Notes under the pieces: generated by a model
What the model was told of the DNA's origin: nothing
Database searches by the model: none
What the model saw: only the letters and a program-made list of their open reading frames with translations
Translations under genes and position numbers: made by a program
NCBI GenBank assembly: GCA_964541025.1
Contig: CAZIOW010000005.1
Coordinates: 1-54,060 of the forward strand
Length of the DNA: 54,060 nucleotides
Direction of reading: 5' to 3'
Origin: JAGDXO01 sp964541025
GTDB lineage: Archaea; Thermoplasmatota; Thermoplasmata; Thermoplasmatales; GCA-001856825
Part shown: positions 16,387 through 25,002 of the stretch, one piece after another
Position numbering within the stretch: the stretch's first letter is position 1
Layout of the letters: the number at the start of each line of letters is the position of its first letter

Positions 16387-16905
16387 TTAAATTTTCAAGG
16401 TAGGTTTTCCAGGTTCCCAGTCTACTGGGCAAAGTCCACCTGATTGCAGGGCCGCAAGTACTCTTAAAGTTTCTTCTGTACTCCTTCCAACATTGTCATC
16501 AGTTATGACCATATATTTTATTATTCCCTCAGGATTAATTATGAAAAGGCCTCTGTGCGAATTTCCCGTATTCTCATCAAGAACTCCATATGATTCAGAT
16601 ATGATTCCCTTTCTATCTTCAATCATTGGGTACTTTGCCTTCGCTACTCTCTCATCATTTTCTACCCACGCCTTGTGCACGTAGACAGTATCTCTGCTCA
16701 CTGCCAAGATCTCTGCTTTCTTCGATTTAAATTCTTCATATTTTTCAGCAAATCCCTCCACCTCTGTGGGGCACACAAATGTGAAATCCGCCGGGTAGAA
16801 GAACAGTACAACCCATTTCCCTCTATATGAAGATAGAGATATTTCCTTTATTTTTCCGTCCACGAATGCATTCGCTTTAAAATCTGGTGCTTGTTTTCCA
16901 ATCAC
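16387..16905 (-). CDS. Peroxiredoxin (AhpC/2-Cys Prx family)
   Basis: The enzyme reduces hydrogen peroxide and organic peroxides. The 172-residue protein has the peroxidatic motif FYPADFTFVCPTEVEGF with Cys45 and the typical C-terminal GGLCPVDWEPG with a resolving Cys159, so it is a 2-Cys peroxiredoxin of the AhpC branch. Thr42 and Arg of the active site (VSRDTVYVH region) are also visible. The start is a GTG preceded by AGGAGTGAT (16909-16917, minus strand), a strong SD. No reductase gene (AhpF, thioredoxin reductase) is adjacent. Confidence 0.95.
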   Translation of the reverse strand: MIGKQAPDFKANAFVDGKIKEISLSSYRGKWVVLFFYPADFTFVCPTEVEGFAEKYEEFKSKKAEILAVSRDTVYVHKAWVENDERVAKAKYPMIEDRKGIISESYGVLDENTGNSHRGLFIINPEGIIKYMVITDDNVGRSTEETLRVLAALQSGGLCPVDWEPGKPTLKI

Positions 16906-17007
16906 TTTATCACTCCTAAATATTTGTAGCGATATTAATTAAATTGATATAAACTTTGCCAAATCATTCAGAAAATCTTTCAATAAAACGTATAAACTTA
17001 ATAATAC

Positions 17008-18012
17008 TCAATAATAACCAGAATATTTAATACCGAATTCCTTCAGTTCTACTCCTTCCCCTTGCATAACTCTTCCAATTATTCTTGGATTGAAATCTCT
17101 TAGATAATCGATTATTTCCTCACAATCTTTCTTTGAACTTATGATCATGTACCCATAGCCCATATTAAAGGTTTCGAACATTTCCCTATAATCCAAATTT
17201 CCATCATCTTTTATTTTTAGAAACAATGGATCAACTTCAAAATTATCTATAAGGAATTTTTTCTTAGATAGGCGGACCAGATTCCTCACCCCTCCTCCAG
17301 TTATGTGGGCAAGTCCGTGAACTTCAATTCTCTTTGTCAATTCAATGATTTCCCTAGCATATATTATAGTTCCTTTCATCAGAGCCTTCCATAGTGGAAT
17401 GCCATTGAAATCATCAAAGAGTGAATCCTGGAGATTATCATAGATCTTTCTCACAAGGGAAAATCCATTAGAATGAACTCCAGAACTTTCAAGTCCAATT
17501 ATTACGTCACCCTCCTCAATTTTTGATCCATCTATCACTCTGTCCTTCTTCAAATAACCCATGACTGTACCAGAGACATCAATTCCCTTCACAATATCCG
17601 GGACTGAAGCGGTTTCCCCGCCAACCAAAGCCACTCCCGCCTTTTCACTTGCACTATTGAGACTCCTTCCAATTTTCTCTCCAATTTCACCAGAAAAAAT
17701 GGAGCTTGCAATGTAGTCAACCATTGCGATTGGTTCAGCACCAATAGATACAATATCATTGACATTCATTCCAATCAGATCATAGCCTATTTCATCGAAA
17801 TAATCAAATTTCAATGCATAAATTGTCTTTGTACCAACACCATCTGTGTGCAGAGCAAGGTAACCATCCCGGAATTCTACCAATCCAGCGTAATGACCAA
17901 TTTCTGAAGCCATCCTGTATTTGCTGCCTTTAAATTTCAAAGCAGAAATTAGTTTATTTCTGAATTTTCCTATGGATTCAAAATCAACGCCGGCATCTCT
18001 GTAATTAGGCAC
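17008..18012 (-). CDS. purM: Phosphoribosylformylglycinamidine cyclo-ligase (AIR synthetase)
   Basis: PurM closes the imidazole ring in purine synthesis (FGAM + ATP to AIR). The 334-residue protein begins NYRDAGVDFESIGKF, has the ATP/Mg motif DGVGTKTIYALKFDYFDEIG, NVNDIVSIGAEPI and LVGGETASVPDIV, and ends with HITGGGVRNLVRL, all PurM hallmarks. The start is GTG, with a TTTAATAAATAT box A centred 26 nt upstream (18033-18044), so it seems leaderless. It stands alone; no other purine genes are in the window. Confidence 0.95.
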   Translation of the reverse strand: MPNYRDAGVDFESIGKFRNKLISALKFKGSKYRMASEIGHYAGLVEFRDGYLALHTDGVGTKTIYALKFDYFDEIGYDLIGMNVNDIVSIGAEPIAMVDYIASSIFSGEIGEKIGRSLNSASEKAGVALVGGETASVPDIVKGIDVSGTVMGYLKKDRVIDGSKIEEGDVIIGLESSGVHSNGFSLVRKIYDNLQDSLFDDFNGIPLWKALMKGTIIYAREIIELTKRIEVHGLAHITGGGVRNLVRLSKKKFLIDNFEVDPLFLKIKDDGNLDYREMFETFNMGYGYMIISSKKDCEEIIDYLRDFNPRIIGRVMQGEGVELKEFGIKYSGYY

Positions 18013-18105
18013 AATTCTGTATTGATTTCAAGTTTAATAAATATCTTCTTTTAAATGGGAAAGCAGAACTTTTAACTTTATTATGATAGATTTAATTACA
18101 GCTTC

Positions 18106-19041
18106 ATGAAATTTGTTTCTGAATTCCCTAAGAACTTCAAAGAATTTTCGGCTTGGGAACTCAAGGGTTTGCTAGAAGCCTACGGTGGGAAATTTTCAGG
18201 AGAAAATGATGATCTATTTTTCTTTGAAACAAATAGACCTGAGAGCGTAACCAGGCGAATTGCATTTTCAAAAAGAATATCCCGGATTATAGACGAAGAT
18301 GAATTTCCTATTCATCTGAAGGAAAATGTTACTTATGCAATCAGGGAGGTCAGAGGTCCCGAGGAAAAATCTAAGATAAATGAAACAGCTGAGAAAATCA
18401 TCGGAAGCGTCAATCTTAATAATCCAGATAGAAAATTCATAATTTACAATTTTAGGGAATTCAATTTGACTGGAGAAATGATCTATGAGAGGTCTCTATC
18501 ATCCTTAATTGATCCGAAATATAAAGGGAGGCCATTCAATCATCCTTCCAGCATTTCCCCTCTTCTAGCAAGGGGGATGATAAATATCTCTGGTGCAGCA
18601 GAAGAAGATATCATAGTGGATCCCTTCGCCGGTACAGGAACGATACTCATCGAGGCAGGAAGGATGGGAATAAAAGCGTTCGGTATAGATAAAAACACTA
18701 GAATGGTTGAAGGAACAATTAAGAACATTCTTCATTTTTCACTCGATCAAAAAATGATTCAGGGTGATTTTTCCTTAATGAAGAATTTAAATGACGTTTT
18801 TGCAGTGATCACAGACCCACCATACGGTCGTGGGAGTAAAATATTCTCCGAATCAAGGAAAACACTCTACAAAAATTTTTTCACATTGCTAGCTGGAATG
18901 AAGGGAACAGTAGCCATATTCTGTCTTCCAAATGAAGAACTAGTGGATGAACTCAGGAATTACTTAAATTTTACAGTAATTCAAAAGTTGCGTGTTCATT
19001 CTTCGCTCACAAGAACAGTGGTACGGACATTTGGGGATTAA
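18106..19041 (+). CDS. tRNA (guanine(10)-N2)-methyltransferase, Trm-G10/Trm11 type
   Basis: The enzyme methylates the exocyclic amine of G10 in tRNA using SAM. The 311-residue protein has an N-terminal THUMP-like RNA-binding half (about 1-120) and a Rossmann methyltransferase half with motif I DPFAGTGT at 172-179 and motif IV DPPYG at 237-241, the N-methyltransferase signature. The linking RPFNHPSSISPLLARGMIN segment is usual for TrmG10. A TTTATTAT box A is centred 25-26 nt upstream of the ATG. Other THUMP methylases (m2G6) are an alternative. Confidence 0.85.
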   Translation: MKFVSEFPKNFKEFSAWELKGLLEAYGGKFSGENDDLFFFETNRPESVTRRIAFSKRISRIIDEDEFPIHLKENVTYAIREVRGPEEKSKINETAEKIIGSVNLNNPDRKFIIYNFREFNLTGEMIYERSLSSLIDPKYKGRPFNHPSSISPLLARGMINISGAAEEDIIVDPFAGTGTILIEAGRMGIKAFGIDKNTRMVEGTIKNILHFSLDQKMIQGDFSLMKNLNDVFAVITDPPYGRGSKIFSESRKTLYKNFFTLLAGMKGTVAIFCLPNEELVDELRNYLNFTVIQKLRVHSSLTRTVVRTFGD

Positions 19042-19134
19042 GCCCCAATATTTTAAGACAAGATAAGACCATTGATCTCAGGTAAAATTTGAAATCAATA
19101 TAAAAAAATAAATAAGATCAGGTCATTCCCCACT

Positions 19135-19368
19135 ATGGTAAAGCGTACATACCTAAGCATAATCTTCAATTCAGAAGGGGAGAGGCCATCTGAGATAATA
19201 TCAAGGCTTAGGTCATTGGGGTTCAGACCAGTCACTGGTACGAGGGATATGGTCTACGAGTGGGGTAACCATGCATCGGTGGAAGACGCAATATTCCTTA
19301 TTGACAAGGTTCATACAACCCTGAGTGGCTATAATGTCTTATTCACAGCAGAGACTATCGATGAGTAA
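19135..19368 (+). CDS. Hypothetical small protein (77 residues)
   Basis: I do not recognise a family. The protein begins MVKRTYLSIIFNSEGERPSE and alternates beta-like and helical segments (IIFNSE, EIISRLRSLG, DMVYEWG, VEDAIFLIDKVHTTLSG, YNVLFTAETI), resembling a ferredoxin-like beta-alpha-beta fold. It has no cysteines, membrane helix or clear catalytic motif. An A/T-rich box (ATATAAAAAAATAAAT, about 19099-19115) lies at leaderless distance, supporting expression. Its 3' end overlaps the convergent rnp4 gene by 14 bases. A small RNA-binding or regulatory protein is possible but unproven. Confidence 0.7.
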   Translation: MVKRTYLSIIFNSEGERPSEIISRLRSLGFRPVTGTRDMVYEWGNHASVEDAIFLIDKVHTTLSGYNVLFTAETIDE

Positions 19369-19654
19369 TTCTGAATCTTCTCACATATCCACAATATCCA
19401 CAGTGAATAATTATCATAGATTTTTTTAATCTTATGTGTCCTCCTGATGAGTAGATCCCCTTTTTACATTTCCTGCAAAACCATATTCTTGCTTCCCTAG
19501 GAATCCCAACCTTATATTTCTGGGAATAAGAAAATATCAACTCAATTTTTCGTGCAGCACAATTGATGTCTTTTTCTTTCTCATCCTCAATAGTTAGATG
19601 AAACAGTTCATCCATTCTCCTCTCAATAACTGCTTTTTCCCTGTTGCTTGCCAT
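19355..19654 (-). CDS. rnp4: Ribonuclease P protein component 4 (Rpp21/Rpr2)
   Basis: This is one of the archaeal RNase P proteins that help the RNA subunit remove tRNA 5' leaders. The 99-residue protein has two N-terminal helices rich in charge (with RIDELF-like RRMDELFHL) and a zinc ribbon with Cys60, Cys63, Cys85 and Cys88 (CRKC and CGYC), as in Rpp21. The segment ARKIELIFSYSQKYKVGIP matches the family's helix and loop before the ribbon. The start overlaps pyrC by 32 bases and has AGGAG upstream. It is last in the queE operon. Confidence 0.9.
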   Translation of the reverse strand: MASNREKAVIERRMDELFHLTIEDEKEKDINCAARKIELIFSYSQKYKVGIPREARIWFCRKCKKGIYSSGGHIRLKKSMIIIHCGYCGYVRRFRITHR

Positions 19655-20858
19655 TTATAAAAACTCCTAATGGTCCAGATATTAATTCATTTTCCTCCAA
19701 GACCAACTCTCCTCTCAGATAAACCTCTAAAGGAAATATACCTTTCAATCCTTCGAAGGGAGTCCATTTTGCCTTTGAATGCATTTCATCTCCTCTTATG
19801 ATTGTTTCCTTTCCGAAATCCACTGAAATAAAATCGGCATCGTAACCATTTGATATCTTTCCCTTCTTTATTCCTAATCTTTCAGCAGGGTTGGTAGCGA
19901 GGAGATATACGGCTCTTTCAAGGGATATAAATTTCAATTTTGCGAGATAAAGTACTAACGGAACTCGTGTTTCAACGCCTGGTACCCCGGATGGAGCACT
20001 CTCAAATTCCCTCTTCTCTTCGATTGCATGCGGGGCGTGATCAGAAGAAATCATATCAATTTCTTTGGAACCAAGTGACTTGAGCAATTCTTCCTGAACT
20101 GCTTTTTTCCTAAGCGGCGGATTGACCTTTCCATAAGGTCCAATGCTCATCTCGTTGTTGAGCAGAAAATGATGTGGCGTGACTTCAGTAGTGAATCCTA
20201 AATTTTTTGATAATTTTAGGGACCTCAAGGATGTAAGATGTGCTATGTGAACATTTTTAAGTCCACTTTTGAACATCTCTTCAATGGCTGCATATTCGCA
20301 TTCAATCGGTCTAACCTCATCGTGATCCCTTAAACAGGAATCCCTGCCATTATTTGCATCCAGGCATCTCTGGAGTTCCGCGTGAACGACCTTAATTTTA
20401 CTTGAAAATATTGATTTTTTTAAATCTGTCAGTAAACCCCCCGTGGACTTCCCAAGAAATATTTTTTCCCCAATAGCTTCATCAATTATTTCATATGATC
20501 CAGCTTGATATAAAGAGAAATCAACATAACTCTTCCCTGAAATGGATTTAAGTTTATCTTTCATGTCTGGTTCATTCAGAATAGGCCTCTTATTGTTTGG
20601 CATATCAGCCACGAATGTTGTTCCTCCATATATGGAGGAGATAGATCCAGATCTGAAATCCTCTTTGTATTCCTCTCCAGGCTCCCTGAAATGTACGTGG
20701 ATATCCACTCCGGCCGGAAGTATTTTACCATCTATTCTATGAATGTCAGTTTCACTTGTCTCTGTTGAGATAGATTTAATTTTTCCATCCTCAACTTCAA
20801 CGTACCTGTCTCTAAACTCATTATCTATAAGGAAGTAACCGTGATAAACAGTTTTCAA
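19623..20858 (-). CDS. pyrC: Dihydroorotase
   Basis: The enzyme cyclises carbamoyl-aspartate to dihydroorotate in pyrimidine synthesis. The 411-residue protein has the metal motif DIHVHFREPG, the carboxylated lysine region EKIFLGKSTGG, further histidines in VHAELQ and NVHIAHLTSL, and SSDHAPH, all typical of class I dihydroorotases. Its start appears to be TTG, forming a TTGA overlap with the AMMECR1 stop; no ATG or GTG occurs upstream of the HVHF motif in a sensible place. A GGTGGAGAT stretch upstream may act as SD. It overlaps rnp4 at the 3' end. Confidence 0.93.
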   Translation of the reverse strand: MKTVYHGYFLIDNEFRDRYVEVEDGKIKSISTETSETDIHRIDGKILPAGVDIHVHFREPGEEYKEDFRSGSISSIYGGTTFVADMPNNKRPILNEPDMKDKLKSISGKSYVDFSLYQAGSYEIIDEAIGEKIFLGKSTGGLLTDLKKSIFSSKIKVVHAELQRCLDANNGRDSCLRDHDEVRPIECEYAAIEEMFKSGLKNVHIAHLTSLRSLKLSKNLGFTTEVTPHHFLLNNEMSIGPYGKVNPPLRKKAVQEELLKSLGSKEIDMISSDHAPHAIEEKREFESAPSGVPGVETRVPLVLYLAKLKFISLERAVYLLATNPAERLGIKKGKISNGYDADFISVDFGKETIIRGDEMHSKAKWTPFEGLKGIFPLEVYLRGELVLEENELISGPLGVFINGKQQGKSSY

Positions 20859-21472
20859 TCTCCACCATTCTCCAAAACTTTTCTGAAAACTGGACCGTGA
20901 GGTTCAACTTCGTAAAAGACCTCAGCAGTAAATATCTCTATTTTTGTAGCCTCATCCTTCCAGCAGCCTGGTTCCATTCCTGCCTTCCAGCATACCGCGT
21001 CTAGAAACTTCTTGGCATCCATTTTTTCTTCAACTGCCACCTGAGGTAAGAGGAGTCCAGAATAACCATCCCTTGTTGCAATAAGCCCATGTTTTCCTAC
21101 TTCAATCTTTGAGGGAAGATCGCTCTTCTTCCTGACTTCAACAATCTCAGGCTTTGTAAGCAGGGAAACTTCGACGACCAGATCATCAATCTCACTCTTC
21201 TCCACCGGGGGAAACCTAGGATCATTTACGGCAGCAGCTATCGCGCTTCTTATGACTGCTTCCCCCAGGGGATAGACTGGCTCAGGAAAACCAATGCAAC
21301 CCCTCAGTTCACCATTCTTTGTTAGAGTGGTAAAAACACCTCTCCTCTCCACGAATTTACCTCCATAGCTATTCTTGACTATAAGTTTAATATCTATATA
21401 CTCCTCTATTGCTCTTCTGGCAAGTTTAACTGCAATCTCTCCCTCCTCATCGGAATAGTCAAAGTCGTTCAT
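20855..21472 (-). CDS. AMMECR1-domain protein
   Basis: The 205-residue protein carries the AMMECR1 signature RGCIGFPEPVYPLGEAV and the conserved segment ASAAVNDPRFPPV-like (SAIAAAVNDPRFPPV). AMMECR1 proteins are universal in archaea and eukaryotes; their biochemical activity is not settled, and genome context has linked them to radical-SAM enzymes and RNA modification. Here the gene is sandwiched by four-base overlaps between queE, a radical-SAM enzyme of 7-deazaguanine synthesis, and pyrC, which fits that idea. The family call is sure; the function is not. Confidence 0.92.
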   Translation of the reverse strand: MNDFDYSDEEGEIAVKLARRAIEEYIDIKLIVKNSYGGKFVERRGVFTTLTKNGELRGCIGFPEPVYPLGEAVIRSAIAAAVNDPRFPPVEKSEIDDLVVEVSLLTKPEIVEVRKKSDLPSKIEVGKHGLIATRDGYSGLLLPQVAVEEKMDAKKFLDAVCWKAGMEPGCWKDEATKIEIFTAEVFYEVEPHGPVFRKVLENGGD

Positions 21473-22101
21473 ACTCCCCTCCTGTCACCCCATATTATCT
21501 TATGAAGTTGAGGCAAAACCCTCACATTAAGTTTTTCTTTAAGGACTTTCTCTGCAAGCCATTTAAGGTCCATTCCTCCAACAGGCTGGAAAATTATTTC
21601 ACCATCAAATTCATATTTTTTCATTATTTCTTTTGAAAACTCAAAATCTTTTTCATCTGCAATGACAAATTTAAGATAGTCCTTCAATCCAAGCAATTCA
21701 ATATTATTGTAGAGGTTGTGGTCAACCATCTTAGAGGAAGGAGTTTTTATGTCCATCGCTATGATAAGATCGTCCTCTGTCGGGACATCCTCGATAGATA
21801 TAGATCCACTGGTTTCAAGGATTATTTTTCTATCATTTTCAAGAAGCTTGTACATTAACTTATAAACTTCCTTCTGGAGAAGAGGTTCTCCCCCTGTGAT
21901 GCAAACATATCTTGTTTCATATTTAAGAGTTTCATCAACTAGACTTTCAACAGTCCTTTGTTCTCCTCCAGAATAGGAATATTTTGTGTCACACCATTCA
22001 CACCTGAGATTGCATCCAGTCAGCCTGATAAAGAATGTAGGAATACCAATATAAGGGCCCTCTCCTTCAAGGGAATAAAAAGTCTCGTTCACTGTGAGCA
22101 T
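21469..22101 (-). CDS. queE: 7-carboxy-7-deazaguanine synthase
   Basis: QueE is a radical-SAM enzyme that contracts carboxy-tetrahydropterin to 7-carboxy-7-deazaguanine, the precursor of archaeosine in tRNA. The 210-residue protein starts LTVNETFYSLEGEGPYIGIP, a diagnostic opening, and has Cys30, Cys34 and Cys37 in GCNLRCEWCDT for the 4Fe-4S cluster, followed by CITGGEPLLQ for SAM binding. It is the first gene of the queE-AMMECR1-pyrC-rnp4 operon. An A/T-rich box (TTTTTTATTATG on the minus strand, about 22108-22119) precedes it. QueC, QueD and TGT genes are not in the window. Confidence 0.93.
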   Translation of the reverse strand: MLTVNETFYSLEGEGPYIGIPTFFIRLTGCNLRCEWCDTKYSYSGGEQRTVESLVDETLKYETRYVCITGGEPLLQKEVYKLMYKLLENDRKIILETSGSISIEDVPTEDDLIIAMDIKTPSSKMVDHNLYNNIELLGLKDYLKFVIADEKDFEFSKEIMKKYEFDGEIIFQPVGGMDLKWLAEKVLKEKLNVRVLPQLHKIIWGDRRGV

Positions 22102-22126
22102 TCAACACATAATAAAAAAATAGGAA

Positions 22127-22765
22127 TTAAGTTTTATTATCAGCCTTTGAAAGTGTAATCTCACAATCAAACTTCTCTTTGCTTACTGTATCTTTCTTGG
22201 TGATCTTATAAGAAGGGAACATTGAATGTATTATGCTATCTTCAAAAGAGCTGCAGAGAAGATTCTCATTCTCCAGTGCCAAATTGTAATAAATACAGTT
22301 CTTCCTTTTTATGACAATACTCCCATCTTTTTCAGTGGCAGAGGCCATACATCCAAGCCCATTGTAAAAATTAACAAGAGATTCCAGATTCCTCTCTTGG
22401 CTAGGAGAATTTTTAACTATTCTCTCCCCTGCCCTTCTCAGAAAATCCCTGACCCAATCTTTCCCCTGCTCATATGTTAACTCATCTAACAGTATCTTGA
22501 GAAGAAGGTCATACTTCTTGGGAAATAATTCCATTCCTCTTCTCGTAATAAAGTAATATTTTTTAGGTCTTCCAACTCCTGATTTAGTGAATTTATACGA
22601 GATATAACCCATACTTTCAAGATTATCAAGGTGTTCTCTTATTGCATTATTCTGTATGCTCAATCTTCCGGAAAGATCGTTAATTGTAAGAGAACCCTCC
22701 ATAAGTTCTTCAAGAATTCTTTTTTTACTGTTCCCAAGGTTCAGCATTTCTTCCATATTAATCAT
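22127..22765 (-). CDS. SufR-like winged-helix regulator with four cysteines
   Basis: The 212-residue protein has an N-terminal winged helix (about 12-80: SKKRILEELM, NNAIREHLDNLESMG, SGVGRPKKYYFI wing) and a C-terminal sensor domain with Cys139, Cys157, Cys171 and Cys201. The spacing NCIYYNLALENENLLC matches the SufR-type Fe-S-binding regulators that repress suf genes when clusters are plentiful. It is divergent from sufC, and an inverted repeat sits between them. The start may be the ATG at 22765 or the one at 22756, depending on which part of the A/T box is used. Cluster binding is inferred from cysteine pattern and context. Confidence 0.85.
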   Translation of the reverse strand: MINMEEMLNLGNSKKRILEELMEGSLTINDLSGRLSIQNNAIREHLDNLESMGYISYKFTKSGVGRPKKYYFITRRGMELFPKKYDLLLKILLDELTYEQGKDWVRDFLRRAGERIVKNSPSQERNLESLVNFYNGLGCMASATEKDGSIVIKRKNCIYYNLALENENLLCSSFEDSIIHSMFPSYKITKKDTVSKEKFDCEITLSKADNKT

Positions 22766-22796
22766 GTAAGAAAAAGAGCCTATTTATATTTTATCA

Positions 22797-22822
22797 ATTT
22801 AAACAGTAAAAAATGTTTAAAT
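22797..22822. promoter_or_regulatory. Putative suf operator: inverted repeat overlapping the sufC box A
   Basis: ATTTAAAC (22797-22804) and GTTTAAAT (22815-22822) are exact reverse complements separated by ten bases. The right arm coincides with the sufC box A TTTAAATA (22816-22823), centred about 26 nt before the ATG at 22845. A dimeric repressor bound here would block TBP, which fits the neighbouring SufR-like regulator. Confidence 0.6.
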
Positions 22823-22844
22823 ACGATGTATAGATAGCATGGCA

Positions 22845-23609
22845 ATGGCAGAAAATTATCTTGAAATCAAAAATCTGAACGTAGAAATTAGTGGAAAAGA
22901 AATTCTTAAGGATGTGTCTATAAAAGTTAAATCAGGCGAGATTCATGCGCTCATGGGTCCAAATGGCACAGGAAAGAGCACTCTAGCGCATACGGTCATG
23001 GGAAATCCCAAGTACAGAATAAAGGGTGGGGAAATAATTCTTAACGGCAAAAAGATGAATGATCTGCAGATACATGAAAGAGCAAGGGAAGGCATTTTTT
23101 TGGCATTCCAGGAGCCAGTATCTGTTCAGGGGCTGAGGTTTATAAATTACCTCAGGACCGCTTACACTTCTCTGCATCCGGAACAGAAACTGGAGTACAA
23201 AAAATTTTTAGATGAAGTTAAAGAACTCCTGAATTTTTTTGGCCTTGATAATTCCTTTATCGATCGTGGGCTGAATGATGGCCTCTCAGGTGGAGAGAAG
23301 AAGAGGATGGAAGCGCTGCAGATGCTAATTCTTAAACCAAAATTCATAATTCTTGATGAGATAGATTCTGGACTGGACGTTGATGCACTGAGAATAGTTT
23401 CCAGGGCAATACAGAAGGCAAAGGAAAATGGGGCGGGAATAATAATAATAACCCATTATCAAAGAATACTGGATTACATAAAACCTGATTATGTGCATGT
23501 GCTGATTGACGGAAAGATAGCAGAGAGCGGGAGCGGAGATCTCGCTAAGATAATTGAAGAGAGGGGATATGAATATTATAAAGGTGAGATAAATGCAAAA
23601 ATTGAATGA
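22845..23609 (+). CDS. sufC: Fe-S cluster assembly ATPase SufC
   Basis: SufC is the ABC-type ATPase of the SufBCD scaffold that builds Fe-S clusters in the cytosol. The 254-residue protein has Walker A MGPNGTGKST, a Q-loop in FLAFQEPVSVQG, signature GLSGGEKKRMEALQM and Walker B FIILDEIDSGLDVDAL, all SufC-specific variants. An ATG six bases upstream (22839) is in frame, but the box A spacing favours the second ATG as a leaderless start. The 3' end overlaps sufB by 17 bases. It leads the operon sufC-B-D-S-U. Confidence 0.96.
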   Translation: MAENYLEIKNLNVEISGKEILKDVSIKVKSGEIHALMGPNGTGKSTLAHTVMGNPKYRIKGGEIILNGKKMNDLQIHERAREGIFLAFQEPVSVQGLRFINYLRTAYTSLHPEQKLEYKKFLDEVKELLNFFGLDNSFIDRGLNDGLSGGEKKRMEALQMLILKPKFIILDEIDSGLDVDALRIVSRAIQKAKENGAGIIIITHYQRILDYIKPDYVHVLIDGKIAESGSGDLAKIIEERGYEYYKGEINAKIE

Positions 23610-25002
23610 AATTGAAAATGTGGATAGGGAAAAGTATGACTTTGTGACAAAAATTAAGCCTGCATATCAGACAGGCAAAGGTATAAATCGTGAACTGATT
23701 GAGGAAATTTCAAAAGTAAAAAAGGAACCAGAATGGATGAAAAATATAAGACTGAAGGCTCTTGAAGTTTTCCTTTCAAAACCAATTCCAACTTGGGGTC
23801 CAGATATTTCAGAGATCAATTTCGATGAAATAACATACTACATAAAGCCAGAAGATAGGAAAGCAAATGATTGGAATGAGGTCCCTGATGAGATAAAAAA
23901 CACGTTCGAAAAATTGGGAGTTCCTGAGATGGAGAGGAAATACCTTGCAGGGTCGGTGGCACAACTTGAATCTGAGGGGGTCTATTCTAAGATAAAGAAG
24001 CAATGGGCGGATAAGGGTGTGATATTCATGGATATGGATTCAGCGCTCCAGAAATATCCTGAAATAATAAAGGAGCATTTTGGGAAAATTATTCCGCCAA
24101 GTGACAACAAATTTGCTGCATTGAACACTGCAGTCTGGTCAGGGGGTTCATTCTTATATATTCCGAGAGGCGTTAAGATGGAACTTCCTGTTCAGGCTTA
24201 TTTCCGAATGAATGGGGAAATGGAGGGTCAATTTGAGAGAACATTAATAATTGCAGAAGAAGGCGCATCCGTTCATTACATAGAAGGATGCACAGCACCT
24301 ACATACAGCAAGTATTCCCTGCATGCAGCTGTTGTTGAAGTTTATGCTAAGAAGGATTCAAAGGTGAGGTACACGTCAGTTCAGAACTGGTCTGATAACA
24401 TCATAAATCTACCAACAAAGAGAGCTTGGGTAGAAGAAAATGCAAAAATGGAATGGGTTCAGGGAAGTCTGGGATCAAAGATAACGATGACATATCCTTC
24501 ATCAATTTTAAGAGGAGAGTGGGCCTCAACATCCAATCTGAACGTAGCCCTTGCGACGGGCAATGTATGGAAGGACAACGGTGCAAAGGTGGTTCACGCA
24601 GCTCCTAACACGAGTTCAAAAGTCGTCGCAAAGAGCATATCTGGTCAGGGGGGAATGTCAGTTTACAGAGGTTTGCTCAGGATAAACAAGGGTGCTTACA
24701 ATTCAAAAGCATCTGTTCAGTGCGATGCCCTTATTCTGGACGATCATTCCAAGAGTAATACATACCCGCATAACGAAATTCTGGATGAAAGTGCATCATT
24801 CTCTCATGAAGCTTCAGTTGGTAAAATTTCAGAAGAGCAGGTCAATTACCTGATGAGCAGGGGGATAAGGGAAGAGGACGCAAGATCCCTGATAGTTCTA
24901 GGATTCCTCGACGATGTACTGAAGGAAATACCCCTTGAATATTCACTTGAATTCAACAAACTTATCAAGCTAGAAATGAGTAAAATGGGTGCAGTGGGAT
25001 GA
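23593..25002 (+). CDS. sufB: Fe-S cluster assembly scaffold SufB
   Basis: SufB forms the cluster-assembling core with SufD and SufC. The 469-residue protein has the SufB-specific segments NTAVWSGGSFLYIPRGVKME, SVHYIEGCTAPTYSKYSLH and VEENAKMEWVQGSLGSK, with the right-handed beta-helix core and the conserved C-terminal SHEASVGKISEEQVNYLMSR. It is full length. An SD GGTGA (23583-23587) lies before the ATG inside sufC. The stop overlaps the sufD start as ATGA. Confidence 0.97.
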   Translation: MQKLNEIENVDREKYDFVTKIKPAYQTGKGINRELIEEISKVKKEPEWMKNIRLKALEVFLSKPIPTWGPDISEINFDEITYYIKPEDRKANDWNEVPDEIKNTFEKLGVPEMERKYLAGSVAQLESEGVYSKIKKQWADKGVIFMDMDSALQKYPEIIKEHFGKIIPPSDNKFAALNTAVWSGGSFLYIPRGVKMELPVQAYFRMNGEMEGQFERTLIIAEEGASVHYIEGCTAPTYSKYSLHAAVVEVYAKKDSKVRYTSVQNWSDNIINLPTKRAWVEENAKMEWVQGSLGSKITMTYPSSILRGEWASTSNLNVALATGNVWKDNGAKVVHAAPNTSSKVVAKSISGQGGMSVYRGLLRINKGAYNSKASVQCDALILDDHSKSNTYPHNEILDESASFSHEASVGKISEEQVNYLMSRGIREEDARSLIVLGFLDDVLKEIPLEYSLEFNKLIKLEMSKMGAVG

